From Pedosphaera parvula Ellin514 (GTDB lineage Bacteria; Verrucomicrobiota; Verrucomicrobiia; Limisphaerales; Pedosphaeraceae), in contig NZ_ABOX02000042.1 of NCBI RefSeq assembly GCF_000172555.1, positions 1 through 64,000 on the forward strand: a stretch of 64,000 nucleotides of DNA, read 5' to 3'. Under the pieces are notes generated by a model, which worked only from the letters and a program-made list of their open reading frames with translations, was not told where the DNA came from and searched no databases. A program made the position numbers and the translations under genes. This document shows positions 36,571 to 44,678 of the stretch, one piece after another. Each line of letters starts with the position of its first letter. The first letter of the stretch is position 1.

Positions 36571-38358
36571 TTAAGTCGCGGAAGTCTCTGGTTTTGGCTC
36601 CGTATCCGATGAAGCACCAGGTGCTGTCGGCTCGGGTGTTGTCGCAGGTTCAGCAGTGCTGGAGCTTTCCTGTGCAACCTGCTCCCCGGCACTCGCCTCA
36701 GTCTGCGTTGCCGTTGCTTCACCCGAAGTCGCGGCCTGGCCTTCAGCCGATTCACCACCCGCAACCGCTGCAGCTTCAGCAGGCTTTGCCTTGGCTGGCT
36801 TGGGCGGTTTCGGAACCGGCTTCTTGGCCGTCTCCAAAATGCCGTTGGCAAATTCAATTACGTGACCCTGGTGAATCAACCAATGCAAATCTCCAATCAC
36901 CGCCGCCTGTTCCGGCGTGGTCGCGGGTTCTGCTGGAGTTGGCGCAGCGGCCGGTGCGGCACCTTCAGCAGGTGCGGACGCAGGCGCAGCTTCAGCTGTT
37001 GCGACAGTTGGCGGAGTTGCCGGTGCGACCTTTGGCGTCGGCGCCAAGGCTTCCACCAATTGCTTCCGCGTGCACTTCGGCTTCGAATCGATGAACTGCA
37101 CGATCTTCTTTACCTGCTCGGAAACCGGCGTTGCATCCAAATCCAAATAATGCGGACGCGCCACCGATACATGCGTCACCGTCTTGTTCACCTTGAAGAA
37201 CTGCAAGCCGTGACCCGCAAATTGTTGGCTCAATATCGTCGCAATCTGCAACGGGAACCGCCGCTGATCTTCCCAGGTGCTCCGCAACAAACGCTGCAAT
37301 GCCGGCGCGCGCAATGCTCTCGCCGCCACACCCGTCATCGTGTGCTTCTCCACCTGCTTGATGATGTTCGGCAAATGAACTTCGCGGAAATGTTTGTCCA
37401 CATCCTCGCGACTCGCCAATCGTCCCGCTTCCGGCACGTTCAGGCAGATATATTCCGTCTTGAAACTCTGGTCTTCCACCCACTTCTTCACCGTCGCCTC
37501 GTCCTTCACGATCTTCACGCGCGACTTAAACATATCGAATGGCATCCGCGAAAAACGTTCCGCGTGCAACCGCCGCAATTGATTCTGATAATCATGATAA
37601 TTCGGCGGGCCCAAAATCACTCCGCTGATGCCGCACTGCGCCACGAACGTATAAGTTCCCTTCGGCGGTTCCGTCGGCGTTTTCTCCGCCTGATAGAACA
37701 TGCCGAAATGCTTCGTCATCACATGCGCCACCGCTTCCTCTTCGGAAAGCCACAGGGAATCATCGATCGCGCACAGGAACAACGGCTGCGCCACCGTTCC
37801 ATCCTGCTTCTTCTTCACCTCGAAGCGTACCAAATGCCGCTCGGGCTTCTGCAAAATCATCTGCGCAATATCAAACAACGGGAACGAACGCCCGCTCATC
37901 TTGATCTGCCGCGACAACGAATCCACTCCCTTGTCATCCGGCAAATAAGTCACCGTCAACTCCGGCAATGGCAACGGCGCCTCACGACGCTCGCCACGGT
38001 CAAACCGACCGCCACGCTCTTCGCGACCCTGACCAGGACCTCTGCCCGGCCCACGATTAAATCCACCGCCGCCCTCGCGACGTGGCCCACGCTGTTCACC
38101 GCCAAAGCCACCTTGACCTTGACCCGGCCCACGCGGCGCACCGCCCGGACGACCGCCGCCACCTTCGCGACGCGGCCCACCAGGACCGCCCCGGCCTTCC
38201 GGCCTGCGACCACCACGATCACCACCACGGCGTTCAGGACGCTCCGATGTTTCATTGCCCGTATACTTTTCGTAACGGTTTGCGGCCGGTGCTTCCTGAG
38301 CCCAGGCGGGCAGGAACAACTTTTCCAAATTAAATTCAGCTTCTGGAGATGTACTCAT
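36571..38358 (-). CDS. RGG-rich hypothetical protein
   Basis: A 595-residue protein with no recognised enzyme motif. Residues 40-140 are arginine/glycine-rich with repeated RGG-like blocks (RRGGDRGG, GGPGGPRREGGGG, GRGPGQGREERGG), typical of RNA-binding, phase-separating segments. Residues 145-410 form a mixed alpha/beta central region with FDIAQMILQKPERHLVRF and VKIVKDEATVKKW but no known family. Residues 440-595 are an A/P/E/T-rich low-complexity tail. A winged-helix-like stretch (KCTRKQLVEAL, then HWLIHQGHVIEF) lies between. Related proteins appear in other verrucomicrobial genomes by style. It lies 82 bases upstream of the RhlE gene and is probably the first gene of that transcript. Confidence 0.72.
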   Translation of the reverse strand: MSTSPEAEFNLEKLFLPAWAQEAPAANRYEKYTGNETSERPERRGGDRGGRRPEGRGGPGGPRREGGGGRPGGAPRGPGQGQGGFGGEQRGPRREGGGGFNRGPGRGPGQGREERGGRFDRGERREAPLPLPELTVTYLPDDKGVDSLSRQIKMSGRSFPLFDIAQMILQKPERHLVRFEVKKKQDGTVAQPLFLCAIDDSLWLSEEEAVAHVMTKHFGMFYQAEKTPTEPPKGTYTFVAQCGISGVILGPPNYHDYQNQLRRLHAERFSRMPFDMFKSRVKIVKDEATVKKWVEDQSFKTEYICLNVPEAGRLASREDVDKHFREVHLPNIIKQVEKHTMTGVAARALRAPALQRLLRSTWEDQRRFPLQIATILSQQFAGHGLQFFKVNKTVTHVSVARPHYLDLDATPVSEQVKKIVQFIDSKPKCTRKQLVEALAPTPKVAPATPPTVATAEAAPASAPAEGAAPAAAPTPAEPATTPEQAAVIGDLHWLIHQGHVIEFANGILETAKKPVPKPPKPAKAKPAEAAAVAGGESAEGQAATSGEATATQTEASAGEQVAQESSSTAEPATTPEPTAPGASSDTEPKPETSAT

Positions 38359-38398
38359 GCGTTCTAAAAGGCGCGTTATTTAATGTCGCGCTTGAAAT

Positions 38399-38836
38399 TT
38401 ATCCGGCTAGCATGGATTGCCTTCTGAAGGATTGCAAGCGCTCGCTAATCAATATTTCAACCGATTTTCCAACCCCTTTTTGCCCTTCAAAGCCTATTTT
38501 AACCTCTTCCGCCACTTCTGTCACTCCACCCACCCAATCCGCTTCATCAATCTTTGCCACAGCCGATTGGCAACCCATCGTGATGACACTACCCCCGCCG
38601 ATCAACTCGTTACTCGTCACGTTCAACCTCTCCATTTCTTTTCCTAATGGCATCATTCCACCCGGAAAAATTTTAACCTTCCGATACCTTCCGATACCTT
38701 CCGATACCTTCCGATACCTTCCGATGGCTTCCGCACCATAAGATATATTACGAACAGCAAACGCCAGACCATCGCCAATTTGAAACTTGGACAAAATGAC
38801 AATCTGAACATGCATTTTATATCTCAGTTTAACCAA
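38399..38836 (-). CDS. possible small protein, unrecognised
   Basis: A 145-residue open frame that includes the 10-bp tandem repeat (encoded as two IGRYRKV copies). It contains KEMERLNVTSNELIGGG and GGVTEVAEEVKIG but no family motif. The opposite strand is also partly open, and no ribosome binding site stands out, so it may be spurious. It is listed because nothing else fills the region. Confidence 0.2.
   Translation of the reverse strand: MVKLRYKMHVQIVILSKFQIGDGLAFAVRNISYGAEAIGRYRKVSEGIGRYRKVKIFPGGMMPLGKEMERLNVTSNELIGGGSVITMGCQSAVAKIDEADWVGGVTEVAEEVKIGFEGQKGVGKSVEILISERLQSFRRQSMLAG
38677..38725. repeat. 10-bp tandem repeat, about 5 copies
   Basis: The unit ccttccgata is repeated four times without error (38677-38716) and a fifth, partial copy follows to 38725. 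The 10-bp period is about one helical turn. It may be a slippage-prone locus or a tandem protein-binding site. It is not a CRISPR, since there are no spacers. Confidence 0.85.
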
Positions 38837-38862
38837 GGCTAACTCAGTTTAAGTCAGTTTAA
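38824..38862. repeat. three copies of tcagtttaa with helical-turn spacing
   Basis: The 9-mer tcagtttaa occurs at 38824-38832, 38844-38852 and 38854-38862. The spacing (20 and 10 bases) is one and two helical turns. It could be a cluster of operator sites for the gene upstream or downstream, or chance in an AT-rich gap. Confidence 0.35.
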
Positions 38863-39175
38863 CCGGTCCATACTGCAATATGATCTATTACTTTATCGTA
38901 AACGTCGTATTTATAAAACATAACAGCCACAATTCAGGTCGGTATTGACCTCTTTCACACGCCACAACAAATACTTATCTTCTACGACTCTGTCAACAAA
39001 TATTTCAATAATTACTCACAAATTCCACCCTGCCCTATCCACGTGAATCCCGATCCATTCGCGGTTACCCATCCGTCCTTTTCCGTTTTGAGCTCTCTGC
39101 AGTTGCTCCTTCCGCATTCAATACTCTCTTTCCTTCCCCGACCCTTTCCTTCATACTCCACCCGCCCTTCACGCC

Positions 39176-39928
39176 ATGAGAACCATTCGACGCCCAGCAC
39201 GCAATACGCACCACGCAACACAACTCTTCTGTGTCCTTTGCGCGTTCCTGTGGCTCACCCTCCCCACGGCCCTTTTCGCCAAAGACGCCCCGCCACCCAC
39301 TGCCCGAGTCACTTCCGTCAATGGCAAAGCCCGCTACTCCACCGATGGCAAAACCTGGGCAGTGGTCGAAAAAGGGACCAGCATCGCCGCTGGCACTGTC
39401 ATCCAAACCGCTGGCAGCAAATCTCAAGTCACCCTTCTCCTTGAAAAAAAACCGCATTATGGCTTCGACCCCAACCAACCTCGCGACCCTTTCTATACCT
39501 GGACCGAAAAACTAAGCACCCTCAACATCTACGAAAACTCGGTCGTCTCCCTCGACCGACTTGATTTTGAAAAAACCAAACACGGCACCATCTCCCACAC
39601 CCGCATCAATCTCCGCGCTGGCTACGTCATCGGCAACCTCCGCAAACTCCCACCCCAATCCGATTACCAGGCCACCTGCGACAATCGCACCGCCAAAATA
39701 AACCCCGGCGAATACGTCATGAAGGATGACGGAACATTCCTCACCGGCACGGGCACTGCCCTCCTCGAAACCAAACACCCAGGTCGCCCTGCCACGACCA
39801 TGCAATTGGAACCAAACATCCTTTACGACTCCGCCCCCGCCGACTCCGAGTTCTCCGGCATCGACGACAACAAACACTACCATCCTCGTCCCCGCATCTC
39901 TCAACCCAACCTCCGCCCGGGAATCTGA
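39176..39928 (+). CDS. FecR-domain secreted protein
   Basis: A 250-residue protein with a long signal peptide (hydrophobic core FCVLCAFLWLTLPTALFA, residues about 18-36). The mature protein starts ARVTSVNGKARYSTDGKTWA, VVEKGTSIAAGTVIQTA, the FecR domain pattern known from envelope stress or sensing proteins, then a strand-rich region with a 'NNRTAKINPGEYVM'-like second motif. FecR domains here probably act as surface or peri-envelope binding modules rather than iron-specific regulators, as no sigma factor gene is adjacent. It runs up to the DUF1275 gene with 25 bases between their stops (convergent). Confidence 0.78.
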   Translation: MRTIRRPARNTHHATQLFCVLCAFLWLTLPTALFAKDAPPPTARVTSVNGKARYSTDGKTWAVVEKGTSIAAGTVIQTAGSKSQVTLLLEKKPHYGFDPNQPRDPFYTWTEKLSTLNIYENSVVSLDRLDFEKTKHGTISHTRINLRAGYVIGNLRKLPPQSDYQATCDNRTAKINPGEYVMKDDGTFLTGTGTALLETKHPGRPATTMQLEPNILYDSAPADSEFSGIDDNKHYHPRPRISQPNLRPGI

Positions 39929-39942
39929 CGCAACACGCAACA
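39928..39942. repeat. dispersed acgcaacacgcaa element
   Basis: Same word as at 42292-42305 and 53838-53851, placed right after the FecR-like stop codon. It belongs to a set of short degenerate intergenic repeats described in the findings. Confidence 0.6.
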
Positions 39943-39952
39943 CACAAAATCA

Positions 39953-40690
39953 TCATTGCTTTCTACCAACCGGCCTGATGGCCAGGCTCATGACCAATGC
40001 AAGCAAGGCCAGGCCGGCGGGCAAGCCCAGGGACTTTAGGCCTCCGGCCGCAAAGCACACCGCACCAAGGCCAGCGCCTGCGATGAAGCCAATGATAACT
40101 GGCCAGGTATGCTTCGCTCGGTGACGCGCCTCGGCCACCTCGGCTGGATTATGCCCCAATAAGACTTCGCCAGCATCCATGATGAAACGAGTAAGGTCTG
40201 TCGTCATCACCGTAGTTGGGGGCGTCCCCTGCAACGAAAGCTGCACCAGTGCATTCTGGACGGCCATGGCTGCCACGGCCAGTTGGCCGGCAATGAGTGT
40301 GTTTCGCGCCCCTGAATCCCGATGGTCGCCAGAGACGAGGCAAAGAACAAAAGCACCGCCCAGCATCAGAAATTGCAGCAGGAGCAGAGGCCGCAAGGAG
40401 CCGATGCCAAGCGCTTCCAAGCCAGCGACGAGCAACCTCGTAAGGCCAAGCACCAGAATGAAAAGCGGCAAGGAGAGGACGAGGCAGGCGGCGCCTGTTC
40501 CCCTGCCTAATATCTGTGCGATGAGGACGACCAGATTGCCGGTAACATGTGCGCTGAACAGGCCGAGTCCGAGAAAGCTGATGACATCCGCGCTGCCGGC
40601 GATCACGCTGAGCAAGGCAGGGAGCAGCCTTGCACAACGGGAACTGTGGATCTGCGAAGTTGAATCCTTCACATCGTCAGCGTCTTGCAC
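39953..40690 (-). CDS. DUF1275 (YoaK-like) membrane protein
   Basis: A 245-residue protein with about six hydrophobic segments. It has the DUF1275 motifs GSADVISFLGLGLFSAHVTGN near the N-terminus, MAVQNALVQLSLQGTPPTTVMTTDLTRF in the middle and a G-rich second half. The family is widespread and its function is not known. It follows the disulfide reductase gene on the same strand with a 49-base gap, so both are probably one transcript. Confidence 0.9.
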   Translation of the reverse strand: MQDADDVKDSTSQIHSSRCARLLPALLSVIAGSADVISFLGLGLFSAHVTGNLVVLIAQILGRGTGAACLVLSLPLFILVLGLTRLLVAGLEALGIGSLRPLLLLQFLMLGGAFVLCLVSGDHRDSGARNTLIAGQLAVAAMAVQNALVQLSLQGTPPTTVMTTDLTRFIMDAGEVLLGHNPAEVAEARHRAKHTWPVIIGFIAGAGLGAVCFAAGGLKSLGLPAGLALLALVMSLAIRPVGRKQ

Positions 40691-40739
40691 TGGCTTGATT
40701 TTGTCTGGTATGATCCAGGGAGATTCATGCTTGTAAAAC

Positions 40740-42188
40740 CTACGCTTTGGAAGCGGGAACGGAGGCAGGCGTCACATTATTAAAAAGTGCGATTAGTCCT
40801 TCGAGCAGCGTTGGATGTGTAAAGATGGCGTCACGTAGCGCTGTATAAGGGAGCCCGGCAATCATCGCGACTTGCACGCTGGCCATGATTTCTCCCGCCT
40901 CGACTCCGAAAACGCTGAAGCCAAGGATGCGATCACTCTGGGTGTCAATGAGGGCTTTCATGAAACCCCGGGTTTCTGAAAGCGTTCGGGCTCGCTGTAC
41001 CGCGCTGAGTGGAATTTTCGCCAGTCGATAGGCGACGCCACCCTCGTTGGCCTCCGTTTCACTCAGGCCGACCCGGGCAAACTCGGGGTCCGTGAATACG
41101 CAGAACGGCACTTGCCGGCCGGTGGTCACGCGATGGCCGCCAAGGATATTTTCGTGCACGATGTGGAAGTCGTTTTCCGAGATGTGTGTGAAGTGCGGGC
41201 TGCCAGCGCACTCACCCACTGCCCAGACGTCGGGTGCCGTTGTTTCCAGGCGTTCATTCACTTTGATGTACCCATGGCTGGTGGTTTCAACTCCGGCGAG
41301 GTCCAGACCAATGCCGTCGGTGTTGGGCGTGCGACCCGCCGCGACCAGGATATCACTGCCTTCCAGGACGAGTTCCGAGCCGTTGCGGTTGGCGCTCAGT
41401 TTCACCGATTCGCCGGATTTGCCTTCGACGCGAGTGATCCGCGTGCCGGTGAGCACGTCGATTCCTTCGTCCCTGAACAGTTCATGCAGGGCTGCCGAGA
41501 TGTCCTCATCCTCGCGATGGATCAGACGAGCGTTGCGGTCAACAATCGTCACCCGGCAGCCGAAGCGGCGCATCGCCTGGGCGAACTCAACGCCGACAAA
41601 GCCGCCTCCCAGAATGATGAGATGTTCCGGGATGCGATCAAGCTCCAGTGCTTCGATATGGGTCAAGGGGTTCACTTCACGCAGGCCCGGCGTAGGATCG
41701 ATGGTTGCATGGGTGCCTATATTGATGACGACCTGTTTCCCGTGAAGGAGGCGTATAACGCCATCGGCAGAGGTAACCTCGATGGTTTTCGGTCCGACAA
41801 AGCGTCCTGATCCCATGAGCAGCTCAGCTCCGCTCTCTTTGTAGTGATCAATCTGAATGTCAACCAGGTCCTTGACCATCTTGCGCTTGCGAGCACGGAC
41901 GCCCTGCATGTCGATTTTCCAATCCCCCTTGGTGATGCCGAACTCCTCGCTTCGCCGGAAGTACGAAGCGACCTTTGCACTATGGATAACGTTCTTGCTT
42001 GGAAGGCAGGCGATGTTTTGGCAGGAACCGCCCACATATTTTCGCTCAATGGAGGCGGTCTTCATCCCGTGTTTGGCCAGGGTCCAGGAGATAAGTTTGC
42101 CAGCCGTCCCGCTGCCCAGCACGAGGAGCTCGTATTCTTCCGGGCTTGAACGAGTCCTCTGTATATCCTCCTGCATTTTTGGTTTCAT
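40740..42188 (-). CDS. FAD-dependent pyridine nucleotide-disulfide oxidoreductase
   Basis: A 482-residue flavoprotein of the mercuric reductase / dihydrolipoyl dehydrogenase group. It has the FAD motif LVLGSGTAGKLISWTLA, the redox-active pair in GGSCQNIACLPSKN (Cys-X4-Cys), the NAD motif ILGGGFVGVEFAQAMRRFG and the C-terminal interface motif ending in FTHPTLLEGLIALF (the catalytic His lies in this type of THPT motif). Substrate is unknown: the N-terminal NmerA domain and C-terminal Cys pair of true MerA are absent. It heads the transcript with the DUF1275 gene. Confidence 0.9.
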   Translation of the reverse strand: MKPKMQEDIQRTRSSPEEYELLVLGSGTAGKLISWTLAKHGMKTASIERKYVGGSCQNIACLPSKNVIHSAKVASYFRRSEEFGITKGDWKIDMQGVRARKRKMVKDLVDIQIDHYKESGAELLMGSGRFVGPKTIEVTSADGVIRLLHGKQVVINIGTHATIDPTPGLREVNPLTHIEALELDRIPEHLIILGGGFVGVEFAQAMRRFGCRVTIVDRNARLIHREDEDISAALHELFRDEGIDVLTGTRITRVEGKSGESVKLSANRNGSELVLEGSDILVAAGRTPNTDGIGLDLAGVETTSHGYIKVNERLETTAPDVWAVGECAGSPHFTHISENDFHIVHENILGGHRVTTGRQVPFCVFTDPEFARVGLSETEANEGGVAYRLAKIPLSAVQRARTLSETRGFMKALIDTQSDRILGFSVFGVEAGEIMASVQVAMIAGLPYTALRDAIFTHPTLLEGLIALFNNVTPASVPASKA

Positions 42189-42291
42189 GATCTGCCTCCC
42201 TGTTCCAAAGGAATGTTTACAGTCTGCTGGTCATTGCTCCAATGGGGAATACCCTGCATGCGACACATTCTGGCGCCAAACCCACGTCCCC

Positions 42292-42305
42292 CACGCAACA
42301 CGCAA
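42292..42305. repeat. dispersed cacgcaacacgcaa element
   Basis: Same 14-mer as at 53838-53851 and near-identical to 39928-39940. It lies between two genes, just 5' of the terminator stem for the CHAP gene. Confidence 0.6.
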
Positions 42306-42306
42306 T

Positions 42307-42341
42307 AAAAAAACCGGCCTCTGGGCTTCCCCAAAGACCGG
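42307..42341 (-). terminator. Rho-independent terminator of the CHAP-propeller gene
   Basis: On the minus strand a 12-bp stem (42330-42341 pairing with 42314-42325; ccggtctttggg with cccagaggccgg, two G-U pairs), a 4-base loop and a run of seven T follow the stop at 42369. Good fit to an intrinsic terminator. Confidence 0.85.
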
Positions 42342-42368
42342 CTCATGCAAAACCTTCCGCTAATCTAT

Positions 42369-44132
42369 TTATTTAAACAGATACGAGATGCTCCCGCCCA
42401 AGGTACCCCAACCATTCCAACTCGTGCTGTTCGCCGAGGGATACTCGTAGTTGTTCCAGACCGCGTTGGTGGTGCTGCCGATGCTGATGTCCAGCCGTCC
42501 ATCCGCATTGTTGCCAACGGCAACGGCGTCGCCGGCCTTGATCGCTGCGCCCGCTCCCAGGCTCACCCAGCCATTCCAGCCGCCATTCGGAGCAGATTGA
42601 TAATTATGATAAACATTCCCGTCCGTCCCGACGCCATAAAGCTCGATGCGCCCATCCAGATTGTGGCCGGCCGTTATGCGGGAACTGATCGATCCTCCCA
42701 GACTGGCCCAACCGTTCCAAGCGCCGTTGGCCGTGGTTTCATAATTGTGCCAGACGACATGGTTGGTATCGACCGTATAGACTTCCAGGCGGCCGTCCGC
42801 ATTTTGAGCTGCGACCGGCACGCGTTGACTTCCCCCGGCGGGCGCACCCAGGCTCACCCAGCCACTCCAACTCCCGCTCGGACTCGCTTGATGATTATAA
42901 TAAACCGCCCCGCCAGTCCCGTTCGCGTAAAGCTCAGCGCGTCCATCCTGTTCGCGTGCTGCCGCGAGATCCGAAGTGATGGCTCCGCTCAAGCTAATCC
43001 AGCCATACCAACTGCCACCCGCCGTGGTCTGGAAATTATCATACACGATATTATTGGTGCCGCGCGCGCACAATTCCAGACGCCCATCGATATCCACGGC
43101 CACCACCGGGGTGCCTTGCATTCCCGGACTCACCAGGTCGGCCCAGGCGCTCCAACTGCCATTAGGAGTGGATTGATACGTGTGCCAGATGCTGTTGTTC
43201 GAGCCGCGAGCAAACGCTTCCAACCGGCCGTCCGCATTGCGGGCAACCGTGACGCCGCTCTGCACTCCGGATAATCCCGTCGTCACCCAGCCATTCCAGC
43301 CGCCATTGGGCGTCGATTGAACATTGTGATAAACGCTCCCGTCTGTGCCTACACCCCACAAGTCCAGCCGACCGTCGGCATTGGTGTTGATCGGCTGCGA
43401 GGCCCAGGTCCACAACGGTATCGGCGGCGCCAGGTTGCCGAACGGGTTATTCGTATTGTGCACCACGCCATAGAAGTAACGATCCGGCCATCCAGAACGG
43501 CTGAGAGACGAACCGTTCACTCCTGAACGACTCATGATGTCGCGCCCGGTTGCAACCGAATTCTGCTCGCAAATATAAACATTGTAGGAGTCCACATAAT
43601 CCACCACCGCCACATGCCCGGCATGTCCGCTGTTGGGTAGCGTCGACTTCCAGACCAGCAAATCCCCGGAAACCGGCACATACCCGCTTCCATTGTTGTA
43701 GGAAGTGCCCACGTCCGGATTATTAAAAAGCTGGTAGGCAGAACTGACAGCCCACGCACCGCAATGCCAGCCACGCACCGTGTACAACCGCTGCGGCATC
43801 TCCACACACTGCCACTCGCAACCCGTATACACACTCTGCCCGCTCGATGGACAAATCGTGTATGAACTCCCCCAACCGCAACAACACACACCGGCATTAT
43901 TGAAAATATCCACGCCCAATCCTCCCAGCCACGCATTGGAATGGACAATCAGCGTTGCAGTCTGCCCATGCGCAGAATAACCAGCCACAGTCATCAACGC
44001 GGCGACGACCATGCCCAGCCACAACGCCCGGCAACGAAGTGCAAATGAAAATAAAACTGAATTCCTGTTTCGCGACGCTTCGGTTCCTTGTCCCGAACGT
44101 CCCATCGGTACGGCCTTTCTTGTATAGTTCAT
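42369..44132 (-). CDS. secreted CHAP hydrolase fused to a seven-bladed lectin-like propeller
   Basis: The start at 44132 (MNYTRKAVPMGRSG) is chosen because the signal peptide follows it directly; an ATG at 44216 is possible. After the signal peptide (ending near HGQ) comes a cysteine-rich CHAP domain. Its active-site pair is the Cys of RGWHCGAWAVSS and the His of NSGHAGHVAVVDYV; CHAP enzymes are amidases or endopeptidases that cut peptidoglycan. The second half holds seven repeats of about 46 residues, each with DGRLE- and NGW-type signatures (e.g. DGRLDLWGVGTDGSVYHN, DGRLEVYTVDTNHVVWHN), as in PLL-family fucose-binding seven-bladed lectins. It is probably an exported wall hydrolase that is targeted by glycan binding. 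An extra Cys cluster (VCCCGWGSSYTICP) precedes CHAP. Confidence 0.88.
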   Translation of the reverse strand: MNYTRKAVPMGRSGQGTEASRNRNSVLFSFALRCRALWLGMVVAALMTVAGYSAHGQTATLIVHSNAWLGGLGVDIFNNAGVCCCGWGSSYTICPSSGQSVYTGCEWQCVEMPQRLYTVRGWHCGAWAVSSAYQLFNNPDVGTSYNNGSGYVPVSGDLLVWKSTLPNSGHAGHVAVVDYVDSYNVYICEQNSVATGRDIMSRSGVNGSSLSRSGWPDRYFYGVVHNTNNPFGNLAPPIPLWTWASQPINTNADGRLDLWGVGTDGSVYHNVQSTPNGGWNGWVTTGLSGVQSGVTVARNADGRLEAFARGSNNSIWHTYQSTPNGSWSAWADLVSPGMQGTPVVAVDIDGRLELCARGTNNIVYDNFQTTAGGSWYGWISLSGAITSDLAAAREQDGRAELYANGTGGAVYYNHQASPSGSWSGWVSLGAPAGGSQRVPVAAQNADGRLEVYTVDTNHVVWHNYETTANGAWNGWASLGGSISSRITAGHNLDGRIELYGVGTDGNVYHNYQSAPNGGWNGWVSLGAGAAIKAGDAVAVGNNADGRLDISIGSTTNAVWNNYEYPSANSTSWNGWGTLGGSISYLFK

Positions 44133-44678
44133 AGTAGTGCTTTCTGTGCCGGGACAATTCAGTGGAAAGAGAAGCGGTGGGGCACTTTGCACGAAACACT
44201 CGTCGTGAGGCATCAAAGCTCGACTCTGTCAGCGACGAACAACGAAGCCCCGGTCCCTGTCTGGAAAAAACGAGTCCGAAAGGACCGTCCGCAAGAATCA
44301 GAAAGATCAAGCAACCGCGCTACTTCAACTGAATTGTCCCGGCTAAGGGGTTTTGTATTTATGGTGAGACAACCGCACTTTGAACCACCCCCAAATCCTG
44401 TCAAGCCCAATGTTCCCCAACTCTACTACCCACCATCACCATCGCTAATGCCCCGCTGAAAACTGAAAACTTAACCCTCTTCCCCGTAGCCGCCGAGCAA
44501 AAGGAGGCGGACCGCCCTCAATCAAAAATCAAAAATCGCAAATCAAAAATTTTTTCTCCCTTTTGTGCCCTTTGTGCCTCTTTGTGGCCATTCCTTCGTG
44601 AAAATTCGTGCCCCTTCGTGATTCAACTCCTTCCGAATTCCCGTTGACAGCCGCTCCAAAATTCAAGTATGTCCGGGC
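44133..44678. other. gap with degenerate intergenic repeats, no gene seen
   Basis: Open frames here carry no motif. The stretch at 44520-44640 has repetitive phrase-like words (aatcaaaaat tandem copies, then tttgtgcc/tttgtgcctctttgtgg-type runs), similar in style to 39010-39075, 46670-46760 and 53920-54000. Confidence 0.45.

Noticed and set aside
36862-38367. 501-residue plus-strand open frame opposite the RGG-rich gene
   Set aside because: Arginine/histidine-rich shadow caused by the G/C-rich codons of the real gene; no motif.
38677-38725. Tandem repeat as a CRISPR array
   Set aside because: Repeats are 10 bp with no spacers and no cas genes in the window.
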